Assembly: GCF_943193045.1 (NCBI RefSeq)
Contig: NZ_CALPCN010000001.1
Location: 62,001-126,000, forward strand
Reading direction: 5' to 3'
From: Pumilibacter muris
GTDB lineage: Bacteria > Bacillota > Clostridia > Christensenellales > Pumilibacteraceae
DNA: 64,000 nucleotides
Shown here: positions 1-8,089 of the stretch, one piece after another
Layout: each line of letters starts with the position of its first letter
Numbering within the stretch: the stretch's first letter is position 1
Notes under the pieces: generated by a model
The model's database searches: none
Told to the model about the DNA's origin: nothing
What the model saw: only the letters and a program-made list of their open reading frames with translations
Translations under genes and position numbers: made by a program

Positions 1-675
1 ACCTATCATGCGGCAAGCCTTTACGTTAAGCGCGAAAGTTTGCGCGGCCTTACTGGCGCGGCTCAAAAAGAAGCGGTTCAAAACGTGTTTAACGACACTT
101 CGTCAGAAAACGTATCTGCCGTTCAGCAGGCGCTTAAAGCTTGGAAAGGCAACGGAAAGCATTGGGATAACGAAGACGGTAAGTTCGCTATGGCGAGCAA
201 CAAAGGCGACGCGGGGCTGTTTTGGTCGTGCGACGCGGGTTACGTTATGAGCGACTATGAAAACGACGACGGCAACGTTATGCCCGGCAATAAGGATTTA
301 TGGTTCACCATTCCCGAAGAGGGAGGCAACGTATATCTCGACAGCTTCGTTATTTCGAAGTATGCGAAGAATACGAAAGCGGCAAACTACTTCTTGCGCT
401 TTTTATGCACTAAGGAAGCGGCAATCGCAAACAGCTTGTATTGCGGAGCTATAAGCCCGGTAGCTGCGGCTTACGACGAATTGAAAAAGGAATACGAAAG
501 CATGAATCCCCAAGACGAGGACAACGTGTTCAGCGGTACGAGCGAGGAGTGGAAAAAAATGTATATCGATATGCTTTTCCCGAATAAAGACGTGCTCAAC
601 CGTTGCGGGCAGATGCGAGATTACGGCGCCAACGAAGGAAGCGTTGTTCGCGCGATTGTGGATATAATGATGTAG
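1..675 (+). CDS. ABC transporter substrate-binding protein, PotD-like, 5'-truncated by window edge
   Basis: The reading frame is open from base 1, so the N-terminus with its signal peptide lies outside the window; about 224 residues remain. The segment with LWFTIPEEGG, a conserved aromatic/acidic stretch, FVISKYAKNTKAANYF and a C-terminal YCGAISPV region matches the C-terminal lobe of periplasmic-type spermidine/putrescine binding proteins (PotD family). Such proteins are lipid-anchored in Gram-positives and deliver polyamines to PotABC. No permease or ATPase genes follow, so it is probably the last gene of a pot operon lying upstream. The exact ligand cannot be told from this fragment. Confidence 0.8.
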   Translation, partial: TYHAASLYVKRESLRGLTGAAQKEAVQNVFNDTSSENVSAVQQALKAWKGNGKHWDNEDGKFAMASNKGDAGLFWSCDAGYVMSDYENDDGNVMPGNKDLWFTIPEEGGNVYLDSFVISKYAKNTKAANYFLRFLCTKEAAIANSLYCGAISPVAAAYDELKKEYESMNPQDEDNVFSGTSEEWKKMYIDMLFPNKDVLNRCGQMRDYGANEGSVVRAIVDIMM

Positions 676-709
676 GGCGTATTATTTTTAACTCAATTTA
701 AAGGAATTT

Positions 710-2563
710 ATGAATAAGGAAACTACAACGGCAGACTACCGCGCCGACGCGGTGGTGGTGGGAGCGGGTCACGCGGGAATAGAAGCGGGGCTCGCCCTTG
801 CCCGTTTGGGCGCGAGCGTAACGGTTTTAAGCATAACTCTCGATAACATAGGTTATCTTGCTTGCAATCCAAGCATAGGCGGTTCGGCTAAGGGACATCT
901 TGTGCGCGAAATCGACGCGCTCGGCGGCGAAATGGGGCTTGCCGCCGACGCATGTTGCGTGCAGATGCGCATGCTAAACAAAAGCAAAGGTCCCGCCGTT
1001 CACTCGCTGAGAGCTCAGGTAGATAAATACGCGTATCACCGCTACATGAAAAGCGTGCTCGAAAACACTCCGAATCTTACGTTACGGCAGGGCGAAGTTA
1101 AGCGCGTTTTGCTTAGCGGCGGCAAGGTGTGCGGAATAGAAACGGTGCTCGGGCAAAAAATAAAAGCGAAGTGCGTTGTGCTTGCTTGCGGCGTATATCT
1201 TAAAAGCGACATAATTATAGGAAAAGTAATCGAGCACAAAGGTCCCGTTTGTTTTTGCCGAGCGAACAGCCTTTCTCGTTCGCTCGAGCGCGATTGCGGC
1301 ATAAAGTTGCGCCGTTTTAAAACGGGAACTCCCGCGCGCATAAATGCCGACACCGTAGATTTTTCGGCGCTCGAAGTTCAGCCGGGCGAGGATACTCCGT
1401 ATTCGTTTTCGTTATCGTCGGGTAAAGTGAATAAAAAAGGGCGTGTTTGCTATTTGGGATACACGAATCCGCGCACCCACGAAATTATTCGTGAGAATTT
1501 GCATTTAAGCCCCAAATACGGCGGGTTGATTCACGGCACGGGCGCAAGATACTGCCCGAGCATAGAGGATAAAATAGTTAGGTTTGCCGACCGCGAAAGA
1601 CATCAATTTTTTCTCGAGCCTGAGGGCGACGGAACTAAGGAAATGTACGTTCAGGGCATAAGCACGTCGTTGCCCGTGTCGGTTCAACTTCCCGTTTACC
1701 GTTCCATTCGCGGTTTTGAAAAAGTGGAAATAATGCGCGACGCTTATGCGATAGAGTACGACTGTATAGACCCGTCGGAGCTTTATCCTACGCTTGCGCA
1801 CAAGCGCATAGAGGGGTTGTTCTTTGCAGGGCAAATAAACGGAACGAGCGGTTACGAAGAGGCGGCGGCGCAAGGACTTGTTGCGGGAATAAACGCGGCG
1901 CGTTATGCGAGCGGACAGAGCGGAATAGTGTTTTCGCGCAAACAGTCTTATATAGGGGTTATGTGCGACGACCTTGTTACCAAAGGAACCGAAGAGCCTT
2001 ACAGAATGTTGTCGGCAAGAAGCGAACACCGTCTGATTTTAAGGCAAGACAATGCCGAGCTGCGTCTTGGCGATATAGGCGTCGAGACGGGGCTTTTGTT
2101 CGGCAAGAGAAAAGCGGCATATTTAAAACTGAAAAAGCAGGTTCGTGAAGCGGAGGAAGCTCTGCGGGAAATATCAATACCGGCAGAGCCTTTCGGCGGC
2201 GCAAATTCGGCAAAATTGAAACTTGCCGACGCAGTTAAGCGCGGAGCCGAATGGGAAACCGTGTTCGAGTTGTTAAAAGAAAAAAAACTGTCGAAAACGG
2301 CGGTTTTCGAAGCCGTTACCGCAGTGCGCTACGAAGGATATATAGAACGCGAGGCGAGGGCTGTGCGGGAACATATGAGACTTGAAAACATGCCTCTTCC
2401 CACCGACATAGACTATTTGACTGTGGGCGGATTGCGGACGGAAGCTTGCGAGAGACTTAACGCGATAAAACCTCTTTCGGTGGGGCAGGCTTCGCGCATA
2501 AGCGGAGTTACCAGCGCGGATGTGTCGGTGCTCATAATAAAGTTTTCTCAAAAAAAGAATTAA
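710..2563 (+). CDS. mnmG: tRNA uridine-5-carboxymethylaminomethyl(34) synthesis enzyme MnmG (GidA)
   Basis: A full-length 617-residue protein. The N-terminal Rossmann motif GAGHAGIEAGLALARLGA binds FAD. It is followed by the family signature PSIGGSAKGHLVREIDALGG and, near residue 370, by AGQINGTSGYEEAAAQG. The C-terminal helical part (DIDYLTVGGL through ASRISGVTSADV) is the usual MnmE-binding region. With MnmE it installs the cmnm5 group on wobble U34 of several tRNAs. The ATG is preceded by AAAGGA at a normal distance. In many Firmicutes mnmG lies near the origin beside mnmE and rsmG; those are not here. Confidence 0.97.
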   Translation: MNKETTTADYRADAVVVGAGHAGIEAGLALARLGASVTVLSITLDNIGYLACNPSIGGSAKGHLVREIDALGGEMGLAADACCVQMRMLNKSKGPAVHSLRAQVDKYAYHRYMKSVLENTPNLTLRQGEVKRVLLSGGKVCGIETVLGQKIKAKCVVLACGVYLKSDIIIGKVIEHKGPVCFCRANSLSRSLERDCGIKLRRFKTGTPARINADTVDFSALEVQPGEDTPYSFSLSSGKVNKKGRVCYLGYTNPRTHEIIRENLHLSPKYGGLIHGTGARYCPSIEDKIVRFADRERHQFFLEPEGDGTKEMYVQGISTSLPVSVQLPVYRSIRGFEKVEIMRDAYAIEYDCIDPSELYPTLAHKRIEGLFFAGQINGTSGYEEAAAQGLVAGINAARYASGQSGIVFSRKQSYIGVMCDDLVTKGTEEPYRMLSARSEHRLILRQDNAELRLGDIGVETGLLFGKRKAAYLKLKKQVREAEEALREISIPAEPFGGANSAKLKLADAVKRGAEWETVFELLKEKKLSKTAVFEAVTAVRYEGYIEREARAVREHMRLENMPLPTDIDYLTVGGLRTEACERLNAIKPLSVGQASRISGVTSADVSVLIIKFSQKKN

Positions 2564-2622
2564 AGCGGTTGCGGAAGTATAGGGTTTGAATAGCTCGGGC
2601 TAAATTGCGGTATGCTAAGCTT

Positions 2623-2757
2623 ATGGTTTGCATGAAATGTCATAAACAAATAGCACCCGAAGAGGCGTTGCATTGCCCTTCTTGCGGAAAAGATTATTGC
2701 CCCGAGTGCGCGGGTTCGATTTGCGACTGCGCTGAGGAACTGAGGTATTACAGCTAA
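2623..2757 (+). CDS. 44-residue zinc-ribbon microprotein
   Basis: A short frame starting ATG GTT TGC and ending AGC TAA encodes 44 residues with four cysteine knuckle-like pairs: CMKC at residues 3-6, CPSC at 18-21, CPEC at 26-29 and CDC near 36-38. This is the pattern of a small Zn-binding ribbon protein. No strong ribosome binding site is visible (GCTAAGC precedes it). It lies between mnmG and the pnuC promoter. The dense cysteine spacing makes a coding call reasonable, but no function is recognised. Confidence 0.6.
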   Translation: MVCMKCHKQIAPEEALHCPSCGKDYCPECAGSICDCAEELRYYS

Positions 2758-2761
2758 AAGC

Positions 2762-2790
2762 TTGACTTTTGCATAAAGGCTTGCTATAAT
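2762..2790 (+). promoter_or_regulatory. Strong sigma-A promoter
   Basis: TTGACT at 2762-2767, a 17-bp spacer and a perfect TATAAT at 2785-2790. Transcription would begin near 2797, directly before the structured RNA that leads into pnuC. It is among the best consensus promoters in the window. Confidence 0.85.
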
Positions 2791-2796
2791 TTAACC

Positions 2797-2899
2797 GAAC
2801 GGAAAAAGAAAGGCGACCACTACCGAGCGGTTGCCGATGCTGCGGCATTTTGCCTACGTCGTCAGGTCTTAGCAGACGTAGGGAAGATGCCGTTTTTTG
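2797..2899 (+). ncRNA. Structured RNA ending in an intrinsic terminator, upstream of pnuC (class unassigned)
   Basis: The expected transcript holds hairpin 1 (GGCGACC 2812-2818 with GGTTGCC 2829-2835, one G-U pair). A larger hairpin follows: an outer stem CGGCAT 2843-2848 with ATGCCG 2887-2892, internal loops TTTG/GAAG, and an inner perfect 8-bp stem CCTACGTC 2853-2860 with GACGTAGG 2875-2882. Six T residues follow at 2893-2898. This is the layout of a riboswitch/attenuator leader or of a free-standing small RNA. The apical loop GTCAGGTCTTAGCA partly resembles the SRP RNA apex but lacks the GGAA tetraloop. I cannot assign a ligand or family. Confidence 0.6.
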
Positions 2900-2912
2900 T
2901 GAGGAAAAAGGT

Positions 2913-3662
2913 TTGTGTAAAAAAGTTACAAAGTTTTTAAAGAGTTTTACGGTTGCCGAGTGGTTGATTTGGGCAATAAGTTCGGTTGCCGTCGCCGTTT
3001 GCTTTATAGTGTTTAAAAATAATCAATGGCATTATCTTGTGGGTTCGTTGCTCGGAATTGCCGCTCTTGTTCTCGTGTCTAAGGGAAATCCGTTCGGACA
3101 AATTCTTATTATTGTGTTCAGCGTGTTTTACGGAGTTATATCTTATTCGTTTAAGTATTACGGCGAAATGATTACATATCTCGGCATGAGTTTGCCTATT
3201 GCGGTAGTCGCGCTTGTTTCGTGGCTCAAAAATCCGTATAAAGGAAATAAAAGCGAAGTTAAAGTAAACGTTCTGTCTAAAAAAGAATGGTGTTTGTTCG
3301 CGTTTTTGAGCGCGGGCGTTACGGTTGCTTTCTATTTTATTCTTAAAGCGCTTAAAACGCCCAATCTTGCGGTTAGCGCTTTATCGGTGCTTACGTCGTT
3401 TTCGGCGGCATATTTAACGGCTCGCAGAAGCAGGTTCTATGCGCTCGGCTACGGTTTAAACGACATTGTGCTTATAACTCTTTGGTCGCTTGCCGCCGCG
3501 CGCGATATTGTGTATTTGCCTATTGTGGTTTGTTTTGTGTCTTTCGCGGCTCTTGATGCTTACGGTTTTATAAGTTGGAGCAAAATGAGCAAAAGGCAAA
3601 ATTCCGCCGCCGAAAAAGATGAGATTGAGGTTTTGCGAATAGACGCTTTGCCGAAAGAGTAG
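2913..3662 (+). CDS. pnuC: PnuC family nicotinamide riboside/mononucleotide transporter
   Basis: A 249-residue integral membrane protein with about seven hydrophobic segments. The stretches VSKGNPFGQILIIVFSVFYG, ISYSFKYYGEMITYLGM and VVALVSWLKNPYKG are typical of the PnuC family, which carries NAD+ precursors by facilitated diffusion. I place the start at the TTG at 2913 because AGGAAAAAGG lies just upstream. An upstream in-frame ATG at 2850 would put the terminator hairpin inside the gene. The substrate could be a related vitamin, since the wider family also includes thiamine and riboflavin carriers. Expression is probably controlled through the leader RNA. Confidence 0.85.
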   Translation: MCKKVTKFLKSFTVAEWLIWAISSVAVAVCFIVFKNNQWHYLVGSLLGIAALVLVSKGNPFGQILIIVFSVFYGVISYSFKYYGEMITYLGMSLPIAVVALVSWLKNPYKGNKSEVKVNVLSKKEWCLFAFLSAGVTVAFYFILKALKTPNLAVSALSVLTSFSAAYLTARRSRFYALGYGLNDIVLITLWSLAAARDIVYLPIVVCFVSFAALDAYGFISWSKMSKRQNSAAEKDEIEVLRIDALPKE

Positions 3663-3670
3663 AGAAATAT

Positions 3671-3703
3671 AAAAAATCCGAGTAAATTTACTCGGATTTT
3701 TTC
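3671..3703. terminator. Bidirectional intrinsic terminator
   Basis: AATCCGAGTAAA pairs with TTTACTCGGATT, flanked by an A-run on the left and a T-run on the right. It lies between the convergent pnuC and Na+/Ca2+ exchanger genes and can serve both. Confidence 0.85.
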
Positions 3704-3728
3704 AGCGTGTTGAGGCGTGTAAAGTTTT

Positions 3729-4742
3729 TTAAGCTATACCCGTAAGCGTGGTAGACAAAATCAAAAACAACAGATATGCCGAAGTCATAACTGTTCCGCC
3801 TGATATCGCGGCGGTTTTTCCGAGCAGTTTTTTTTCGGGCGCGGAAGTTTTAACGAGAACCACTGCGAGCGCCGCTATTGTGGCGGCGGCGCCAAGCACG
3901 AGCAACAGCATTGCCTGAAAGCCTTCGGCTCCGTTTAAAAAGTGCGGGTAAACGTCGGTATTGCCTTTTCGGAAGCTCAGCAAGTCGGCTATAAAAAGTA
4001 TTAAAAAGTTGAATATGTTGCTGCCGAGAATGTTTCCAGTTGCCGCGTTGAAATTGCCGCGTTTGCACAGCGACACCGTAGACACAAGCTCGGGGAGAGA
4101 GGTGGTGAGCCCGAGCAATAAAGCGCCGGCGAACGTTTTGCCGAGTTCGAGCTTTTCGGCGATTGAGTCGGAAACATAAGTTATAACTATGCTAACCGCA
4201 ACGAGCAACACGGCTGCGGCGATAAATCTTAAAAGAAGTTGTTTTTTGGATAGCGGCGATTCGGTTTTCTCTTCGGGTTCTTCGGTTTTCGGAGTGATAA
4301 AAAGCGACACGACGTAAATAACGAATATGAACGGCGACACAATGTTCACAAAACCGAGCTTCGGCGTATTTTTTACGAAAATCGCAACGGATATTAGCCC
4401 GTAAACGCACAAGCATGCGAGTATGGTAAAAACATAGTGCTTGCTTATTTTCGAGTTTGAAAAACCTCTGAACATTATAACGAGACAAATTCCGAGCGCC
4501 GCAAGATTAAACACGTTGCTGCCGAGAATGTTTCCAGTTACGAGATTGTTTTGCTTTAAAAACAACACAGCCGAAAGGCTTGTGAAAAGCTCGGGCAAAC
4601 TCGTTACGGCGGCAAGCAAAACTCCGCCTATAAACGCACCCGACACGTTTGTCGTTTTGTCGAGCAGGTCAACGTATTTAGACAGCTTTATGGATAAGAA
4701 CACCACCGCTGTCGCCAATAAAATAAAAGCGACGTATACCAT
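3729..4742 (-). CDS. Calcium/sodium antiporter (CaCA family, YrbG-like)
   Basis: A 337-residue membrane protein with ten or so hydrophobic segments in two homologous halves. Each half carries the family alpha-repeat: GAFIGGVLLAAVTSLPELFTS near residue 37 and FAGALLLGLTTSLPELVSTV in the second half, each followed by GNILGSNVFN or GNILGSNIFN. These bind Ca2+/Na+ and define the cation exchanger family. The start chosen is the ATG of MVYVAFILLAT. A longer TTG-started frame has no ribosome binding site. TATAAT lies only 6 nt upstream of this ATG, suggesting a leaderless transcript. Confidence 0.88.
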   Translation of the reverse strand: MVYVAFILLATAVVFLSIKLSKYVDLLDKTTNVSGAFIGGVLLAAVTSLPELFTSLSAVLFLKQNNLVTGNILGSNVFNLAALGICLVIMFRGFSNSKISKHYVFTILACLCVYGLISVAIFVKNTPKLGFVNIVSPFIFVIYVVSLFITPKTEEPEEKTESPLSKKQLLLRFIAAAVLLVAVSIVITYVSDSIAEKLELGKTFAGALLLGLTTSLPELVSTVSLCKRGNFNAATGNILGSNIFNFLILFIADLLSFRKGNTDVYPHFLNGAEGFQAMLLLVLGAAATIAALAVVLVKTSAPEKKLLGKTAAISGGTVMTSAYLLFLILSTTLTGIA

Positions 4743-4857
4743 ACTTAAATTATAACCCTTTTTATTGCGGGAAGCAAACTTTTTCGCGTTAAAATTCGAA
4801 AACGCAGTTAAAATTTGTAACAAGTAGGTTTTTGCTCATTCTTTTGGGGTAAAAAAC

Positions 4858-4886
4858 TTGATTATTGCGGCGGATTATACTATACT
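4858..4886 (+). promoter_or_regulatory. Promoter of the degV-like gene
   Basis: TTGATT at 4858-4863, a 17-bp spacer and TATACT at 4881-4886. It leaves about a 95-nt leader before the DegV-family start codon, in which no strong structure was seen. Confidence 0.6.
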
Positions 4887-4984
4887 ATATTCAAGGGCAA
4901 TAGTTGTCCGCAAACTTTTTGCGTAGAGTTTTGAAAAAAACAAATGTGCGCAAGCGAATAAATATTTGATTTCAGGAGAGAATT

Positions 4985-5842
4985 ATGAGCAAATTCTTTT
5001 GCGACACAAACGGAGAAATATGGTTTTCGCGGTTTGACGAGTTGAACGTTGAATGTATAAAAATGCCGTATACGGTAAACGGCGAAGAAAGATTTTATGA
5101 TTTGGGACGCAATACCGACAACCGCGCTTTTTTTGACGAAATGCGAAAGGGTGCTAACGTTAAAACTCAGGCTCTTAACGAAAACGATTATTTGGAATAT
5201 TTCGAGCCTGTGCTCGCCGGCGGCGACGACGTTTTGTATGTGCATTTTTCCCGAGCAATGTCGGGCACGTTCGATTCTATGGAAAAAGCTATAATAACTT
5301 TGTCGGAAAAATATCCCGAACGCAAAATAACCGCCGTAGACACAAAGCATATCAGTATGGGCGCGGGAATGGTTATGTATTATGCCGCGAAAAAGCATAA
5401 CGACGGCGCTTCCGACGAAGAAGTGATACGATTCGTAGAGGCTTTCCGAGAAAAAGTTAAAGTGTATTTCACGGTAGACGACCTTGTTTATTTGAAGCGC
5501 GGAGGCAGGTTGAGCGCGTTCAAAGCCATGATGGGCACGATTTTCAGTATAAAGCCCATAATTTCCATGTCGGAGGACGGTCGGCTTGTGAATATTCTCA
5601 ACGCGAAAGGGCGCAAAAAGGCGTTGCGTACCGTAGTGGATTATTTGGACGGCGACAAAGTGGATTTAAACTATCCGATAGCTATTATGAACGCCGACAC
5701 CGACGCCGACACGGCTATTACGGTTGACATGATAAAAGAAAAATATCCCGACGCGGAAATTTGGCAACAGCTTGTCGGACCGGTCGTGGGGTGCCATTGC
5801 GGACCCGACACAATAGGAATGATATTTGTTTCGGCGCAATGA
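4985..5842 (+). CDS. DegV family fatty-acid-binding protein
   Basis: A 285-residue protein preceded by CAGGAGAG. The lipid-binding motif region YVHFSRAMSGTFDSMEKA corresponds to the conserved S-x-x-x-S-G-T-Y segment of DegV/FakB proteins. The family's second domain shows YFTVDDLVYLKRGGRLSAFKA and a C-terminal VGCHCGPDTIG. FakB-type members bind a fatty acid for phosphorylation by the kinase FakA. The sequence shows the fold but not which acyl chain is bound. No fakA is in the window. Confidence 0.9.
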   Translation: MSKFFCDTNGEIWFSRFDELNVECIKMPYTVNGEERFYDLGRNTDNRAFFDEMRKGANVKTQALNENDYLEYFEPVLAGGDDVLYVHFSRAMSGTFDSMEKAIITLSEKYPERKITAVDTKHISMGAGMVMYYAAKKHNDGASDEEVIRFVEAFREKVKVYFTVDDLVYLKRGGRLSAFKAMMGTIFSIKPIISMSEDGRLVNILNAKGRKKALRTVVDYLDGDKVDLNYPIAIMNADTDADTAITVDMIKEKYPDAEIWQQLVGPVVGCHCGPDTIGMIFVSAQ

Positions 5843-5875
5843 TAAAATTGCCGCCGCTTTCGAAAAGGACTTAAT

Positions 5876-7105
5876 TTGTTAAAAAAAATCAAAATTGCTA
5901 TTTTTCTTATTTGCGTCGCGGCGCTCGGAGGTTGTTCGCAAGGGTACTACGACGATTTGCCCGCGTTCAAATATTACACGCAGTGTAACAAAGAAGTTTT
6001 CGGCACGGGTATAACTTTTAGAGCCGCCGTCAGAGGTGGCGACGAGAGCGGGGCGCTAAAAGAAATGCTCGCGCTTATGGAAGATATAAATTCCGAAATG
6101 AGCTTAACGCTGTCGGGTAGCGCCATAAGTAGGTTTAACGCGCTCGGTTCGGACGGCACCGACGAGTATTTGAACGAGAAAGTGGAGATTTCGGAAAGCG
6201 CATACGCTTTAATAGAAAAATCCGTTCAATATTGCAAAGATACCGAAGGCGCGTTTAATATAGCGGTGTATCCGCTTGCGGAATTGTGGAACGTGCACAC
6301 TGAGGGTCTGAACAAATATTCCATGTGTTTGCCGAGCGAGGCGCCTTCTCCGCCGCAAGCCGACGAAGTGAAAAAGGTTGCGTCTCACTGCGAGCCGAGC
6401 AATTTGCATCTTGAATCAAGTAACGGAAAATATTATATTTCGAAGTCGGAGCCAAATCTTAAAATTGATTTAGGCGCCGTAGCGAAAGGATTTGCCGCCG
6501 ACGAATGTATAAAAATAGCGAAATCGCACGGCGTGGAATCGGCGCTAATCAATATAAGCGGCAACATTTGCGTTCTCGGCGAATGGTACCATCCCGAAAA
6601 AAGAAAGTACGTTCGGTGGGCTGTGGGAGTAACCTCTCCGCGTCCTCGCGGCGGGTTGGGCGGCGACATGTGCGCGCTTTCCGTTCCCGCCGATAAAACG
6701 CTTGTAACGAGCGGCGACTATGTACGCTATTACGAAACTATTGTAAACGGCGAATTGATGTGCGTGCCGCACATAGTTAATTCCAATACGGGGTTGCCGC
6801 TCGGAATAGAGTTCGACGGCGACGGCTACAAGGCGCTTACGGGGCATATAGTGTCGGCAACGCTTGTGTGCGAGGATTCGTCTAAGGCGGACGCTTACGC
6901 CACTGCGGTGTGCCTTATGGAGCCGAATCGCGCGGTCGAATTTTTGAAAGCGCGCGGCATAAACGGCGTACTTGTTACGCAAGACGGAAGAATGCTTTTG
7001 GTGGGGATTACCGAAAGCGACGAATCGGGCGAGGAATATTTTATTCAAAAGGATAATTATTCCGCATACAAAAAATATTCTGTCGAGGAATTTTCCGTTG
7101 GATGA
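5876..7105 (+). CDS. apbE: FAD:protein FMN transferase, ApbE family lipoprotein
   Basis: A 409-residue protein with a lipoprotein signal peptide (lipobox LGGC, Cys20), so it acts outside the membrane. Family hallmarks are DLGAVAKGFAADE, LINISGN, HIVNSNTGLPL and the C-terminal ATLVCEDSSKADAYATAVCLM. ApbE enzymes move FMN from FAD onto Thr or Ser of Na+-NQR, RNF and extracellular flavoproteins. Translation most likely starts at TTG 5876, with AAAGGAC upstream. It is followed directly by NusG-II and Gx-family genes, which points to an extracytoplasmic flavin electron-transfer role rather than a purely RNF-linked one. Confidence 0.92.
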   Translation: MLKKIKIAIFLICVAALGGCSQGYYDDLPAFKYYTQCNKEVFGTGITFRAAVRGGDESGALKEMLALMEDINSEMSLTLSGSAISRFNALGSDGTDEYLNEKVEISESAYALIEKSVQYCKDTEGAFNIAVYPLAELWNVHTEGLNKYSMCLPSEAPSPPQADEVKKVASHCEPSNLHLESSNGKYYISKSEPNLKIDLGAVAKGFAADECIKIAKSHGVESALINISGNICVLGEWYHPEKRKYVRWAVGVTSPRPRGGLGGDMCALSVPADKTLVTSGDYVRYYETIVNGELMCVPHIVNSNTGLPLGIEFDGDGYKALTGHIVSATLVCEDSSKADAYATAVCLMEPNRAVEFLKARGINGVLVTQDGRMLLVGITESDESGEEYFIQKDNYSAYKKYSVEEFSVG

Positions 7106-7487
7106 AAAGAAGATTGACGCCATACGCTCCAAAAAGTTTCCTATGGGGGTGCTCGACGTTGTTGTTCTCGCCGCCGCAATAGCTTTAACCGTATTTTTGG
7201 TTTGCACGGTTTTCGGCGAAAAGGGGAGCGGAGTGGAAATAGTCGGCGCCGATATGCGCATAGTGCTGCCGCTCGGAGAAAACGCTACGCGTCGAATATC
7301 CGATTGCCTAACTGTGGAGATTCGCGACGGTTGCGTGCGGGTGTCGGAATCGGATTGCAAGAATAAAACTTGCGTAAAAACGGGCAAAGTGAGCAGAGTC
7401 GGCGAAAGTATTGTGTGCGCTCAAAACGGAATCGTTATAACCGTTATAGGCGGCGGCGATTTGGCGGGTTCGGTAGGAAAAGGCTGA
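7098..7487 (+). CDS. NusG domain II-containing membrane-anchored protein (EetA-like)
   Basis: A 129-residue protein with one N-terminal membrane segment (VLDVVVLAAAIALTVFLV) and an extracytoplasmic NusG-II-like beta domain. The domain holds ESDCKNKTCVKTGKV, whose CxxxxC pair is characteristic of this family. The start is taken as TTG at 7098, inside the end of apbE, with GAGG upstream, so the two are translationally coupled. Proteins of this family are found beside ApbE and Gx-family proteins. From memory, the corresponding pair in the Listeria extracellular electron transfer locus is eetA/eetB. The biochemical role remains unknown. Confidence 0.8.
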   Translation: MDEKKIDAIRSKKFPMGVLDVVVLAAAIALTVFLVCTVFGEKGSGVEIVGADMRIVLPLGENATRRISDCLTVEIRDGCVRVSESDCKNKTCVKTGKVSRVGESIVCAQNGIVITVIGGGDLAGSVGKG

Positions 7488-7550
7488 AACTCGTTAGGCG
7501 GCTGTTTGCAAGACTACTCAAATTTTTAAAGGAGGTTCGAAAGACGTACC

Positions 7551-8057
7551 GTGCGAACGAAAAGAATAACGCGAATAGCTTTAATGACCGCAGTAGCTTT
7601 GCTTTTGAACCTTGTGGAGTCAATGCTTCCTCCAATGCTTCCGTATGCGCCGGGCGCAAAAATAGGGCTCGGCAATCTTGTTACTCTTTTAGCGTTCGTT
7701 TTGCTCGGCTATGCCGACGCATATCTTATTTTGGCTCTCAGATGTTTGCTTGCAAGCGTTTTCGGAGGCAACGTTTCGGCTCTTATATACAGCGTTCCCG
7801 CAGGATTTATAAGCCTTACGGTGCAAATACTTTTATATCATTTTCTTTTCAGATTTGTTAGCATAATGAGCATAAGTTTTGCGGGCGCAACCGTGCACAA
7901 CGCCGTGCAGGTGGCTGTGGCGAGCGCGGTGGTTAAAACCAATCTTATGGCTATGCTTCCTTTTATGCTCGCGGCGAGTATCGTGGCGGGGCTTACGGTT
8001 GGCATAACGGCGTTTTTGATTATAAAGTATCTTCCCAAAAAGGTTTACGCGCTGTAA
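7551..8057 (+). CDS. Gx transporter family membrane protein (EetB-like; 'heptaprenyl diphosphate synthase component I')
   Basis: A 168-residue protein with five or six membrane segments. The N-terminal TRIALMTAVALLLNLVESMLPP and the glycine-rich LGNLVTLLAFVLLGYADAY, SVFGGNVSALIYSVPAGF and AGATVHNAVQV are typical of the Gx transporter family. This family resembles ECF S-components and is often annotated as heptaprenyl diphosphate synthase component I. GTG is the start, with AAAGGAGG 14 nt upstream. Its place after apbE and the NusG-II gene suggests membrane delivery of a flavin or quinone precursor to an extracytoplasmic redox chain; the cargo is not proven. Confidence 0.8.
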   Translation: MRTKRITRIALMTAVALLLNLVESMLPPMLPYAPGAKIGLGNLVTLLAFVLLGYADAYLILALRCLLASVFGGNVSALIYSVPAGFISLTVQILLYHFLFRFVSIMSISFAGATVHNAVQVAVASAVVKTNLMAMLPFMLAASIVAGLTVGITAFLIIKYLPKKVYAL

Positions 8058-8089
8058 TTGCGATTAAAAAAGTACGAGGAGACGAACGA

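Noticed and set aside
2843-2898. Bacterial small SRP RNA (ffs)
   Set aside because: The loop shares GTCAGG and AGCAG with the SRP apex, but the universal GGAA tetraloop stem is missing and an independent 5' hairpin does not fit the single-rod SRP fold. Kept as unassigned structured RNA.
2850-2912. Upstream ATG 2850 as the start of pnuC
   Set aside because: It would place the promoter-proximal terminator hairpin inside the gene and has no ribosome binding site; TTG 2913 has AGGAAAAAGG upstream.
6545-7387. 280-codon minus-strand frame
   Set aside because: Antisense to apbE and the NusG-II gene, basic composition, no family features; explained by codon bias.
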